From the NCBI GenBank assembly GCA_021798395.1, contig JAJZHS010000107.1, positions 1 through 7,826 on the forward strand: a stretch of 7,826 nucleotides of DNA, in the 5' to 3' direction. The stretch comes from Pseudomonadota bacterium (GTDB taxonomy: Bacteria; Pseudomonadota; Gammaproteobacteria; Burkholderiales; Burkholderiaceae_C). Positions 1-7,794 of the stretch are shown one piece after another. The translations under genes and the position numbers were made by a program. Under the pieces are notes generated by a model. The model saw only the letters and a list, made by a program, of their open reading frames with translations. It was not told the origin of the DNA and made no database searches. Every line of letters begins with the position of its first letter. Position 1 is the stretch's first letter.

Positions 1-1641
1 GACGGCGAGGTGATCGAAGGCGCGGCCACGGTCGACGAAAGCGCGATCACCGGCGAGTCCGCGCCGGTGATCCGCGAGTCCGGCGGTGATTTCTCTTCGG
101 TCACCGGAGGCACCACCGTGCTGTCGGACTGGCTGGTGGTGCGCTGCACCGCCGATCCCGGAGACTCGTTCCTCGACCGCATGATCGCGCTGGTCGAAGG
201 CGCCAAGCGGCGCAAGACGCCGAACGAGATCGCGCTGACCATCCTGCTGATCGCGCTGACGCTGATCCTGCTGATGGCCACGGTCACCTTGCTGCCGTAT
301 TCGATCTACGCGACCCATTCCTCCGGGCGCGGCCATCCGGTCAGTCTCACCGTGCTGGTCGCGCTGCTGGTGTGCCTGATCCCGACCACCATCGGCGCGC
401 TGCTGTCGGCCATCGGCGTCGCCGGAATGAGCCGCATGCTCGGCGCCAACGTCGTCGCCACGTCGGGGCGCGCGGTCGAGGCCGCCGGCGACATCGACGT
501 GCTGCTGCTGGACAAGACCGGAACCATCACCCTGGGCAATCGCCAGGCCGCGGCGTTCCTGCCCGTGTCCGGAACTGACGAGCGGGCCCTGGCCGATGCG
601 GCGCAGCTGGCATCGCTGGCCGACGAGACCCCCGAAGGCCGCTCCATCGTGGTCCTGGCCAAGCAGCGATTCAACCTGCGCGAGCGCGACCTGGAAAGCC
701 TGCACGCGGTGTTCGTGCCGTTCTCGGCGCAGACCCGCATGAGCGGCGTCGACATCGGCGGCCGGCCGGTGCGCAAGGGCGCGGCCGAGGAAGTCGCCCG
801 CTTCGTGCGCGAGCGCGGCGGCCGGCTGCCGGCCGACCTGCAGGCCCGGGTCGACGAGGTCGCTCGCCGCGGCAGCACTCCGCTGGTGGTGGCCGACGAC
901 ACCCGCGTGCTCGGCGTGGTCGAACTCAAGGACGTGGTCAAGGACGGCATCAAGGAGCGCTTCGCCCAGTTGCGCCGGATGGGAATCCAGACCGTGATGA
1001 TCACCGGCGACAACCGCCTGACCGCGGCGGCGATCGCCGCGGAGGCCGGCGTGGACGAGTACCGCGCCGAGGCCACGCCGGAGACCAAGCTGGCGCTGAT
1101 CCGCGCATACCAGGCCGAAGGCCGGCTGGTGGCGATGACCGGCGACGGCACCAACGACGCGCCGGCGCTGGCGCAGGCCGACGTCGCGGTGGCGATGAAC
1201 AGCGGAACGCAGGCGGCGCGCGAGGCCGGCAACATGGTCGACCTCGACTCCAACCCGACCAAGCTGATCGAAGTCGTCGAAATCGGCAAGCAGATGCTGA
1301 TGACTCGCGGCGCTCTCACCACCTTCAGCATCGCCAACGATCTGGCGAAATATTTCGCCATCATTCCGGCCATTTTCCTCACCAACTACCCGGCGCTTCG
1401 GGCCCTCAACGTCATGCACCTGGCCACGCCCGAATCGGCCATCCTGTCGGCGGTGATTTTCAACGCCCTGATCATCGTGTTCCTGATCCCGCTGGCGCTG
1501 AAGGGCGTGAAGTTCCGCCCGCTTGCGGCCGCCACGCTGTTGCGCACCAACCTGCTGATCTACGGCATCGGAGGCATCATCCTGCCGTTCTTCGGCATCA
1601 AGGCGATCGACCTGGTGTTGAACGGCCTGCATCTCGTCTGA
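1..1641 (+). CDS. kdpB: Potassium-transporting P-type ATPase subunit KdpB (5' partial)
   Basis: Catalytic subunit of the KdpFABC high-affinity K+ pump in the inner membrane. It hydrolyses ATP to drive K+ uptake through KdpA. The reading frame is open from base 1, giving 546 visible residues. Compared with the E. coli protein (682 aa, from memory) about 140 N-terminal residues lie outside the window. Numbering from base 1, the actuator TGES loop is at 17-20, the phosphorylated aspartate is D171 in DKTGTIT (E. coli D307), the nucleotide-binding Lys is K259, TGDN is at 335-338, and the hinge GDGTNDAP is at 381-388. Membrane helices are visible near 77-99, 114-140, 436-455, 478-500 and 518-540. 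PTTIG begins at P128. The buried charge pair D447/K450 matches E. coli D583/K586. The gene ends 12 nt before kdpC. Nothing suggests damage; only the window edge truncates it. The loop around 104-112 appears longer than in E. coli. Identification is very secure. Confidence 0.98.
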   Translation, partial: DGEVIEGAATVDESAITGESAPVIRESGGDFSSVTGGTTVLSDWLVVRCTADPGDSFLDRMIALVEGAKRRKTPNEIALTILLIALTLILLMATVTLLPYSIYATHSSGRGHPVSLTVLVALLVCLIPTTIGALLSAIGVAGMSRMLGANVVATSGRAVEAAGDIDVLLLDKTGTITLGNRQAAAFLPVSGTDERALADAAQLASLADETPEGRSIVVLAKQRFNLRERDLESLHAVFVPFSAQTRMSGVDIGGRPVRKGAAEEVARFVRERGGRLPADLQARVDEVARRGSTPLVVADDTRVLGVVELKDVVKDGIKERFAQLRRMGIQTVMITGDNRLTAAAIAAEAGVDEYRAEATPETKLALIRAYQAEGRLVAMTGDGTNDAPALAQADVAVAMNSGTQAAREAGNMVDLDSNPTKLIEVVEIGKQMLMTRGALTTFSIANDLAKYFAIIPAIFLTNYPALRALNVMHLATPESAILSAVIFNALIIVFLIPLALKGVKFRPLAAATLLRTNLLIYGIGGIILPFFGIKAIDLVLNGLHLV

Positions 1642-1653
1642 GCGGAGGATCCC

Positions 1654-2247
1654 ATGTTGCGCAGCATTCGTCCCGCGTTGACCCTGTTCGTCGGCCTCAC
1701 GATCCTCACCGGGGTCGCCTATCCGCTGCTGGTCACGGCCGTCGCCCAGCTGGCGTTCCCGTGGCGCGCCAACGGCTCCGTGCTCGCGGTGCACGGCAGG
1801 CCCATCGGCGCGTCGCTGATCGGGCAGGCGTTCTCCGCTCCCGGGGATTTCTGGGGACGGCCGTCGGCGACCGCGCCGCAGCCCGACAACGGACTGGCCT
1901 CGGGCGGATCCAATCTGGGGCCGACCAACCCGGCCCTGGTCGCCGCCGTGCGGGCCCGAGTCGACGCCTTGCGTGCCGCCGATCCCGGCAACACGGCGCC
2001 GATACCGGTCGATCTGGTCACCTCTTCGGCGTCCGGCCTGGATCCCGACATCAGTCTCGCCGCCGCCGAGTACCAGCGCGACCGCGTCGCGCGTGCCCGC
2101 GGCATGAGCCCGCAGGCCGTGCAGCGGCTGATCGACGCCCACGCCGTGCATCCGTTCCTCGGCCTGTTCGGCGCGTCGCGCGTCAACGTGCTGGAGCTGA
2201 ACCTGGCGCTCGACGGCGTCCGCCCGCGACGCGTGCCCGCACCGTGA
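1654..2247 (+). CDS. kdpC: Potassium-transporting ATPase subunit KdpC
   Basis: Small subunit of the KdpFABC pump (197 aa; E. coli about 190), anchored in the inner membrane by one N-terminal helix. In the family it stabilises the complex and is thought to increase the nucleotide affinity of KdpB. The single hydrophobic segment spans about residues 8-33. A periplasmic domain follows with family signatures: FWGRPSAT, then DNGLASGGSNLGPTNP at 78-93, then the SGLDPDIS stretch at 127-134 followed by AAEYQRDRVARARG. The ATG at 1654 is chosen because a clear Shine-Dalgarno GGAGG sits at 1644-1648 with 5 nt spacing, and the first residues lead straight into the membrane helix. The gene lies 12 nt after kdpB, and its stop codon overlaps the kdpD start (GTGA). 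It is intact, with no odd features. Confidence 0.97.
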   Translation: MLRSIRPALTLFVGLTILTGVAYPLLVTAVAQLAFPWRANGSVLAVHGRPIGASLIGQAFSAPGDFWGRPSATAPQPDNGLASGGSNLGPTNPALVAAVRARVDALRAADPGNTAPIPVDLVTSSASGLDPDISLAAAEYQRDRVARARGMSPQAVQRLIDAHAVHPFLGLFGASRVNVLELNLALDGVRPRRVPAP

Positions 2248-4952
2248 GCGACGACCAGCGCCCAGACCCCGACGCCCTGCTGCAGCAGGTCGAGCGTGAG
2301 GAGCAGCGCGCACGGCGCGGCAAGCTCAAGGTGTTCTTCGGCGCCTGCCCGGGGGTCGGCAAGACCTACGCCATGCTGGCCGCTGCGCAGCGCCTGCGCG
2401 CGCAGGGCGAGGACGTCGTCTGCGGAATCATCGAGACCCATGGCCGCACCGAGACCCTGGCCCTGCTCGAAGGCCTGGAACTGCTGGCCACGCGCGAGGT
2501 GGCGCGGGGCGGCAGCCGCATGCGCGAGTTCGACCTCGCCGCTGCGCTGGCGCGCCGCCCCGCGGTGATCCTGGTCGACGAACTGGCCCACAGCAACGCC
2601 GAGGGCAGCCTGCATCCCAAGCGCTGGCAGGACGTCGAGGATCTGCTGCTGGCCGGGATCAATGTCCACACCACGCTGAACGTCCAGCACCTGGAAAGCG
2701 TCAGCTTCATCGTCGGCTCCATCACCGGTGCCGCGGTCCGGGAGACGGTTCCCGACCGCGTGTTCAACGCCGCCGACGAGGTGGTGCTGGTCGACCTGCC
2801 CCCGGAGGAACTGCTGCAGCGCCTCAAGGAGGGCAAGGTCTACCTTCCGACCCAGGCCGAACGCGCGGCGAGGAACTTCTTCCGCCGAGGCAACCTGCTG
2901 GCCCTGCGCCAGCTGTCCTTGCGCATGACTGCCGAGCGCGTCGACAGCGACATGCGCAGCTATCGGCAGGCCGAGGTCGGCGGCGCGGTCTGGAGCGCTT
3001 CCGAGGCGCTCGTCGTCTGCGTCGGCAGCCGCACCGGGCCGGACCTCGTGCGCGCGGCGGCGCGCCTGGCCGAAGCATTGCATGCGCGCTGGCACGCGGT
3101 CTACGTCGAGACGCCGCAGCTGTCCCGGCTTGCGGAGGCAAGGCGTGCGGCCATCCTCAAGGTGCTGCAACTGGCGCGCGACCTGGGGGCGCACACCGCG
3201 GTCCTGTCGGGTCCGGACCCGAGCGCCGAAGTGCGCGACTACGCGCGCAGCCACAATCTCAACCGCGCTGTCGTCGGCCGGCGCGGCGGCCTGTCCTGGT
3301 GGCGCGACGCCGTCTCGCCGTCGTTCGCGCGTGCCCTGGCCCGGCGCGCCCCCGACCTCGATCTGGTCGTGCCGGCCCCCGAACGGCAGGCCGAGCGCGA
3401 CGAGGTCCGCGAGCCGTCGTCGGTCCACGACCGGGGCGGCATCGACTGGATGGCGTATGCCAAGGCCGTCGGCGTCAGCGCCGCGGCGACCTTGGCCGGA
3501 GACGTCCTGGTCGGACACTTCGAAGCTTCGAACATCGTCATGATGTTCCTGCTCGGCGTCGTCCTGGTCGCGCTGCGCTGGGGGCGCGGCCCGGCCGTTC
3601 TCGCCGCGGTCGTCAACGTTCTGGGGTTCGACTTCTTCTGCGTCCCTCCGCGCTTTTCGTTCGCGGTCAGCGACATCCAGTTCATTTTCACATTCAGCGT
3701 CATGCTCGGCGTCGGTCTGCTGATCGGCCAGCTCACCGCCAGCCTGCGCTACCAGGCGCTGGTCGCCAACCAGCGCGAACGCCGCGCGCGTGATCTGTAT
3801 TCCCTGTCGCGCGAGCTGTCCGCCGCGCTGACCGACGCGCAGGTCATCGAGACCGGACTGCGCTACGTCTCGAGCAGTTTTCGCGCCCGCGCCGCGTTGT
3901 TCGTGCTGGGCGCCGACGACGCGCTGCACCTCGACGCGACGTCGCGCGTCGACGACGCCGACGCCGACGTCGCGCGCTGGTGCGTCGACCACGCCGAGGC
4001 TGCGGGGCTGGGGACCGACACCCTGCCGGCGCTTCGCCTGCTCTATCTGCCGCTGAAGGCGCCGATGCGCGTCCGCGGGGTGCTCGTGATCCAGCCCGGA
4101 CTCGCGCGCCAGGTGCAGGTCCCGGAACAGCGGCGGCTGCTCGAGACGTACACCAGCCAGATCGCCATCGCCCTCGAGCGCATCCATTTCGTCACCGTCG
4201 CCCAGGACACCTTGCTGGCGATGGAGGCGGAGCGCCTGCGCAACTCGGTGCTGGCGGCGCTGTCGCACGATCTCAGGACTCCGCTGACCAGCCTGATCGG
4301 CGACGCCGACATGCTGCGCATGCGCCTGGCGGCGCGCGACGCCGAGGGCGCGCGGGCGCAGGCCGGCGCGATCGCGCGCCAGGCACGCCGGGTGGCCAAG
4401 ATGGTCAACGACATGCTCGAAATGGCGCGGCTGCAGACCGGACGCGTGACCCTGCGCGCCGATTGGCAATCGGTCGAGGAACTGGTCGGCGCCGCGCTGC
4501 ACGACCTCGACCAGGAGGCGCTGGATCGCCATCCGCTGCACGTCGACATTCCCGACGACCTGCCTTTGGTGCGCGGCGACGCCGGGCTGCTGCAGCGGGT
4601 GCTGTTGAACCTGTTCGACAATGCGCTCAAATACACGCCCGACGGGACGCCGCTGGGGGTGCGCGCGCGCGCCGAGGGCGAGACGCTGCGCGTGACGGTG
4701 TGGGATCGCGGCCCCGGCCTGCCCGCCGGGAAGGAAGCTTCGGTGTTCGAGAAATTCGCCCGTGGTTGCGATGAATCGTCCATCCCCGGCGTCGGCCTGG
4801 GCCTGTCGATCTGTCGCGCCATCGTCGAGGCGCACGGCGGCCGCATCAGCGCCGCGAACAGCCCGGGTGGCGGCGCCGAGTTCGCGTTCACCCTGCCGCT
4901 GTCGGCGCCGCCGCAGACCGAGCCCGAGATGCACGGAGACGGCAGTGCCTGA
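2244..4952 (+). CDS. kdpD: Sensor histidine kinase KdpD
   Basis: Membrane sensor kinase that responds to low K+ or osmotic upshift and controls phosphorylation of KdpE. It has 902 aa, close to E. coli (894). Visible order: N-terminal KdpD domain with Walker A GACPGVGKT at 33-41 and a Walker B-like VILVDELAH (D112-E113); a universal-stress-like domain about 250-375; four closely spaced membrane helices about 402-510; an Arg-rich segment just after them; a GAF-like domain about 525-650; then the kinase core with H675 in SHDLRTPL, N-box N793, DRGPG at 821-825 and GVGLGL at 849-854. The start is GTG 2244, which shares GTGA with the kdpC stop. It yields the family N-terminus RPDPDALL, and no other nearby in-frame start keeps both that and Walker A. 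There is no nearby Shine-Dalgarno, so initiation is probably coupled to kdpC. The 3' end overlaps kdpE by 8 nt. All catalytic motifs are intact. Confidence 0.97.
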   Translation: MSDDQRPDPDALLQQVEREEQRARRGKLKVFFGACPGVGKTYAMLAAAQRLRAQGEDVVCGIIETHGRTETLALLEGLELLATREVARGGSRMREFDLAAALARRPAVILVDELAHSNAEGSLHPKRWQDVEDLLLAGINVHTTLNVQHLESVSFIVGSITGAAVRETVPDRVFNAADEVVLVDLPPEELLQRLKEGKVYLPTQAERAARNFFRRGNLLALRQLSLRMTAERVDSDMRSYRQAEVGGAVWSASEALVVCVGSRTGPDLVRAAARLAEALHARWHAVYVETPQLSRLAEARRAAILKVLQLARDLGAHTAVLSGPDPSAEVRDYARSHNLNRAVVGRRGGLSWWRDAVSPSFARALARRAPDLDLVVPAPERQAERDEVREPSSVHDRGGIDWMAYAKAVGVSAAATLAGDVLVGHFEASNIVMMFLLGVVLVALRWGRGPAVLAAVVNVLGFDFFCVPPRFSFAVSDIQFIFTFSVMLGVGLLIGQLTASLRYQALVANQRERRARDLYSLSRELSAALTDAQVIETGLRYVSSSFRARAALFVLGADDALHLDATSRVDDADADVARWCVDHAEAAGLGTDTLPALRLLYLPLKAPMRVRGVLVIQPGLARQVQVPEQRRLLETYTSQIAIALERIHFVTVAQDTLLAMEAERLRNSVLAALSHDLRTPLTSLIGDADMLRMRLAARDAEGARAQAGAIARQARRVAKMVNDMLEMARLQTGRVTLRADWQSVEELVGAALHDLDQEALDRHPLHVDIPDDLPLVRGDAGLLQRVLLNLFDNALKYTPDGTPLGVRARAEGETLRVTVWDRGPGLPAGKEASVFEKFARGCDESSIPGVGLGLSICRAIVEAHGGRISAANSPGGGAEFAFTLPLSAPPQTEPEMHGDGSA
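4935..4939 (+). promoter_or_regulatory. Ribosome binding site for kdpE, inside kdpD
   Basis: GGAGA lies 5 nt upstream of GTG 4945, within the last codons of kdpD. It decides the kdpE start: the frame stays open upstream to an ATG at 4762, but that start would add about 60 unrelated Arg/Ser-rich residues that are only a shadow of kdpD. Confidence 0.75.
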
Positions 4953-5631
4953 GACCGCCAGTCTGATCCTGCTCGTCGAGGACGACGCCGAGATCCGGCG
5001 CCTGGTGCATTCGGCTCTGGGAAGCGAAGGCCATCGCGTCGTCGAGGCCGCGAACTGCGAACGCGGGCTGATCGACGCCGGCAGCCGCAAACCCGATCTG
5101 GTCATCCTCGACCTCGGCCTGCCCGACCGCGACGGAACCGAGTTCCTGCGCGCGTTGCGGGCCTGGAGCGAGGTCCCGGTGATCGTGCTTTCGGCGCGCA
5201 GCGACGAGCAGGACAAGGTCAACGCGCTGGACCTCGGCGCCGACGATTACCTGAGCAAGCCGTTCGGCATCGCCGAACTCCTGGCCCGCGTCCGCGTGAC
5301 GCTCAGGCGCCGCGTCGCGCCGGAGCGCTCGGGGCAACTGAGCTTCGGCGACGTGTGCGTCGACTTCGCGCGCCGCAGCGTCGAGCGCTCCGGCCAGGCC
5401 GTCCACCTGACGGCGATCGAGTACCGGCTGCTGTGCGCCCTCTTGCGCCACCCGGGCAACGTCGTGACCCAGCGCCAGCTGCTGCGCGAAGTCTGGGGCC
5501 CGAACGCCGTCGAACACGGGCACTACCTGCGCATTTACATGGGCAAGCTGCGGCATCGCCTCGAGGCCGATCCAGCGCGGCCCCGCTACTTCATCACCGA
5601 AAGCGGGGTCGGCTACCGGTTCGTGCCGTGA
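4945..5631 (+). CDS. kdpE: Response regulator KdpE (OmpR/PhoB type)
   Basis: Cytoplasmic transcription activator of the kdp operon, phosphorylated by KdpD. It has 228 aa against 225 in E. coli. The receiver domain occupies about residues 5-120, with acidic pocket E12/D13, phospho-acceptor D56 in LDLGLPD, S83 and K105 in LSKPFG. The winged-helix DNA-binding domain occupies about 130-227 and contains the hallmark WGPNAVEH and HYLRIYMGKLR segments, then the C-terminal hairpin ending in GVGYRFVP. The GTG at 4945 is chosen because it has a well-spaced GGAGA and places the first receiver strand at residues 7-11 as expected. The gene overlaps kdpD by 8 nt, so the two proteins are likely made in coupled amounts. 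It is the last gene of the kdp operon. No KdpE binding site was recognised in the window; the operon promoter would lie upstream of kdpF/kdpA, outside it. Confidence 0.97.
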   Translation: MPETASLILLVEDDAEIRRLVHSALGSEGHRVVEAANCERGLIDAGSRKPDLVILDLGLPDRDGTEFLRALRAWSEVPVIVLSARSDEQDKVNALDLGADDYLSKPFGIAELLARVRVTLRRRVAPERSGQLSFGDVCVDFARRSVERSGQAVHLTAIEYRLLCALLRHPGNVVTQRQLLREVWGPNAVEHGHYLRIYMGKLRHRLEADPARPRYFITESGVGYRFVP

Positions 5632-5663
5632 CGCGTTCGCGGCAGCGCGTAGGTGGATACCCG

Positions 5664-5699
5664 CGCTTGACTCATTACATAAGCGTATACGAATATTCG
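5664..5699. repeat. Chained short inverted repeats, candidate operator
   Basis: Three inverted repeats sit end to end. CGCTT (5664-5668) pairs with AAGCG (5681-5685) across 12 nt. The perfect palindrome CGTATACG is at 5684-5691. The perfect palindrome CGAATATTCG is at 5690-5699 and shares CG with the previous one. They overlap the candidate -35/-10 region, which is typical of a dimeric regulator site. I cannot assign a regulator family. Confidence 0.4.
5667..5696 (+). promoter_or_regulatory. Candidate promoter for the MoxR cluster
   Basis: TTGACT at 5667-5672 matches the sigma-70 -35 consensus at 5 of 6 bases. The best-spaced -10 is poor: GAATAT at 5691-5696 (18-nt spacer, 3 of 6). TATACG at 5686-5691 looks better (4 of 6) but is only 13 nt away. 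The island is about one third GC in a roughly 70% GC background, which supports a promoter in general terms. The exact elements are uncertain, and an activator-dependent promoter would fit the weak -10. Confidence 0.4.
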
Positions 5700-5767
5700 G
5701 CCTGCGGCATGGCCCCCGCCGGCCCGTCCGAATCCCATCCCCAAGCGCACGGTTCACCGCCCCGATC

Positions 5768-6781
<1,014 letters not shown>

Positions 6782-6783
6782 AC

Positions 6784-7794
6784 GTGCAGGCGCCCGGATC
6801 GCTGTTCTCCGGCGGGCTGCACGCCCTGGCGCGGGCGTGGCGCGGCGTGCACGCGGGCCGGCGCGGCGAGGCCCGCAGCCTGCTGGGCGCCGACGACTGG
6901 GAGGAGATCGCGGCGGCCCTGCGGCAGCGCCCCGGCCGGGTCGCCGCCGCGCGCCTGCGCCATCCGGGCGCCGGAAACTCGCCGCTGCGCGGGCGCGGCC
7001 TCGACTATGCCCAGAGCCGCGCCTACCAGGCCGGCGACGACATGCGCGCCATGCACTGGCCATTGCTGGCGCGCACCGGACGCCCTTACGTGCGCGAGTA
7101 CGAAGAGGACCACGCCGCGCCCTGGCATGCCCTGGTCGACGCGCACGGCGGCATGCTGTTCGGCACCCGCATGCGTACCAAGGCGGAACAGGCCGCGCGC
7201 GCCGCGACCCTGGCCGCCGGCTTGCAGGCGCTCGCGTCGCCGCAGTCGAGCGTGTCGCTGGCGATCTGGTCGGAGCAGGGCGTGCAGGCGCGCGATTTCG
7301 GCCGCGGAGGCGCCGCGACCAGGAGCATGGCGCAGTGGCTGATGCAGCAGCGCATCGCTCCCCTCGACGTCGCCGCGGCCGCGGCGGAGCCGTCGCTGCC
7401 GGCGCTGCAGGGCTGGGCGCGACGGCTGGCGCGGCACCGGCCCACCCCCGCGCGCATCGTCGTCTGCAGCGATTTCGCCTGGCTCGACGATGCTGCGCGG
7501 CTGGCGTTGTGGCCGCTGGTCGCGAAGTCGCAGCTGCTCTGCCTGCACGTGCTCGACCCGGTCGAGGTCGCGCTGCCGGACCTGGCCGACGCGCTGTTCG
7601 TCGACGCGCACAGCGGAGGCGAAGGCTGGCTCGAGTCGGGCCCGCACGTGCGCCAGGCGTTTGCCCGCCTGGCCGAGCAGCGTCGCGCGCGGCTGACCGC
7701 CGACCTGCGCGGACTGCGCGCCGGCGTGGCGCAGCTGCACACCCCGGCCACCGCGGTCGAGCTGAGCCGCCGCCTGCGGGATCTGCTGCGGTGA
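6784..7794 (+). CDS. DUF58 domain-containing protein, MoxR partner
   Basis: A protein of unknown molecular function in the DUF58 family, which is usually encoded next to MoxR ATPases and has a VWA-like fold. It has 336 aa and no membrane helix, so it is the soluble form of the family. The hallmark runs from about residue 73: RGRGLDYAQSRAYQAGDD, then MRAMHW with G84-D85-D86, R88 and H91-W92, then LLARTGRPYVREYEED. The VWA-like first strand follows, where the metal-site DxSxS is replaced by D119-A-H-G-G, then MLFG. The start is GTG 6784, 2 nt after the MoxR stop and without a Shine-Dalgarno, so translation is probably coupled. An in-frame GTG at 6847 is an alternative that would drop 21 residues. 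Its stop overlaps the next start. Family membership is secure; function is not known. Confidence 0.9.
   Translation: MQAPGSLFSGGLHALARAWRGVHAGRRGEARSLLGADDWEEIAAALRQRPGRVAAARLRHPGAGNSPLRGRGLDYAQSRAYQAGDDMRAMHWPLLARTGRPYVREYEEDHAAPWHALVDAHGGMLFGTRMRTKAEQAARAATLAAGLQALASPQSSVSLAIWSEQGVQARDFGRGGAATRSMAQWLMQQRIAPLDVAAAAAEPSLPALQGWARRLARHRPTPARIVVCSDFAWLDDAARLALWPLVAKSQLLCLHVLDPVEVALPDLADALFVDAHSGGEGWLESGPHVRQAFARLAEQRRARLTADLRGLRAGVAQLHTPATAVELSRRLRDLLR

Larger units (their letters stand above)
5632..5767. other. Intergenic region between kdpE and the MoxR gene
   Basis: This 136-nt gap is the only real non-coding stretch. Just after the kdpE stop is a weak 5-bp inverted repeat (ACGCG at 5631-5635, CGCGT at 5646-5650) without a T-run, so I do not call a terminator. 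The middle holds an AT-rich island (about 5667-5699). The last 65 nt are C-rich, with no Shine-Dalgarno before ATG 5768 and no credible small ORF. Confidence 0.8.

Noticed and set aside
132..1132. Three copies of GCTGGTGG (132-139, 892-899, 1125-1132), the E. coli Chi octamer
   Set aside because: Each encodes part of Leu-Val-Val/Ala in kdpB with preferred GC-rich codons. Chi sequences differ between lineages and this number is expected from codon use.
306..1385. An open frame of about 360 codons on the - strand inside kdpB
   Set aside because: Ser/Arg/Thr/Ala-rich translation typical of an antisense shadow; kdpB on the + strand is conserved throughout.
4762..4944. An upstream ATG start for kdpE that would add about 60 residues
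   Set aside because: The added segment is an Arg/Ser-rich shadow of the KdpD ATPase domain. GTG 4945 has a proper GGAGA and gives the family-length protein.
1719..5222. A very long open frame on the - strand (over 1,100 codons) across kdpC, kdpD and kdpE
   Set aside because: Its codons lie exactly back to back with kdpD codons, so a stop would need TTA, CTA or TCA in the sense frame. These are rare in a GC-rich gene. The translation is a low-complexity Arg/Gln/Ala/Asp mix with no recognisable domain, while the + strand encodes a full KdpD.
5581..5608. Perfect 6-bp GC stem near the end of kdpE as a terminator
   Set aside because: It lies in codons for the conserved PRYFITESG motif, has a 16-nt loop and no T-run, so it is most likely fortuitous.
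5700..5740. Possible GC-rich hairpin (GGCCTGCGGC with GCCGGCC) in the intergenic region
   Set aside because: The arms pair only with a bulge and mismatches, and no T-run follows.
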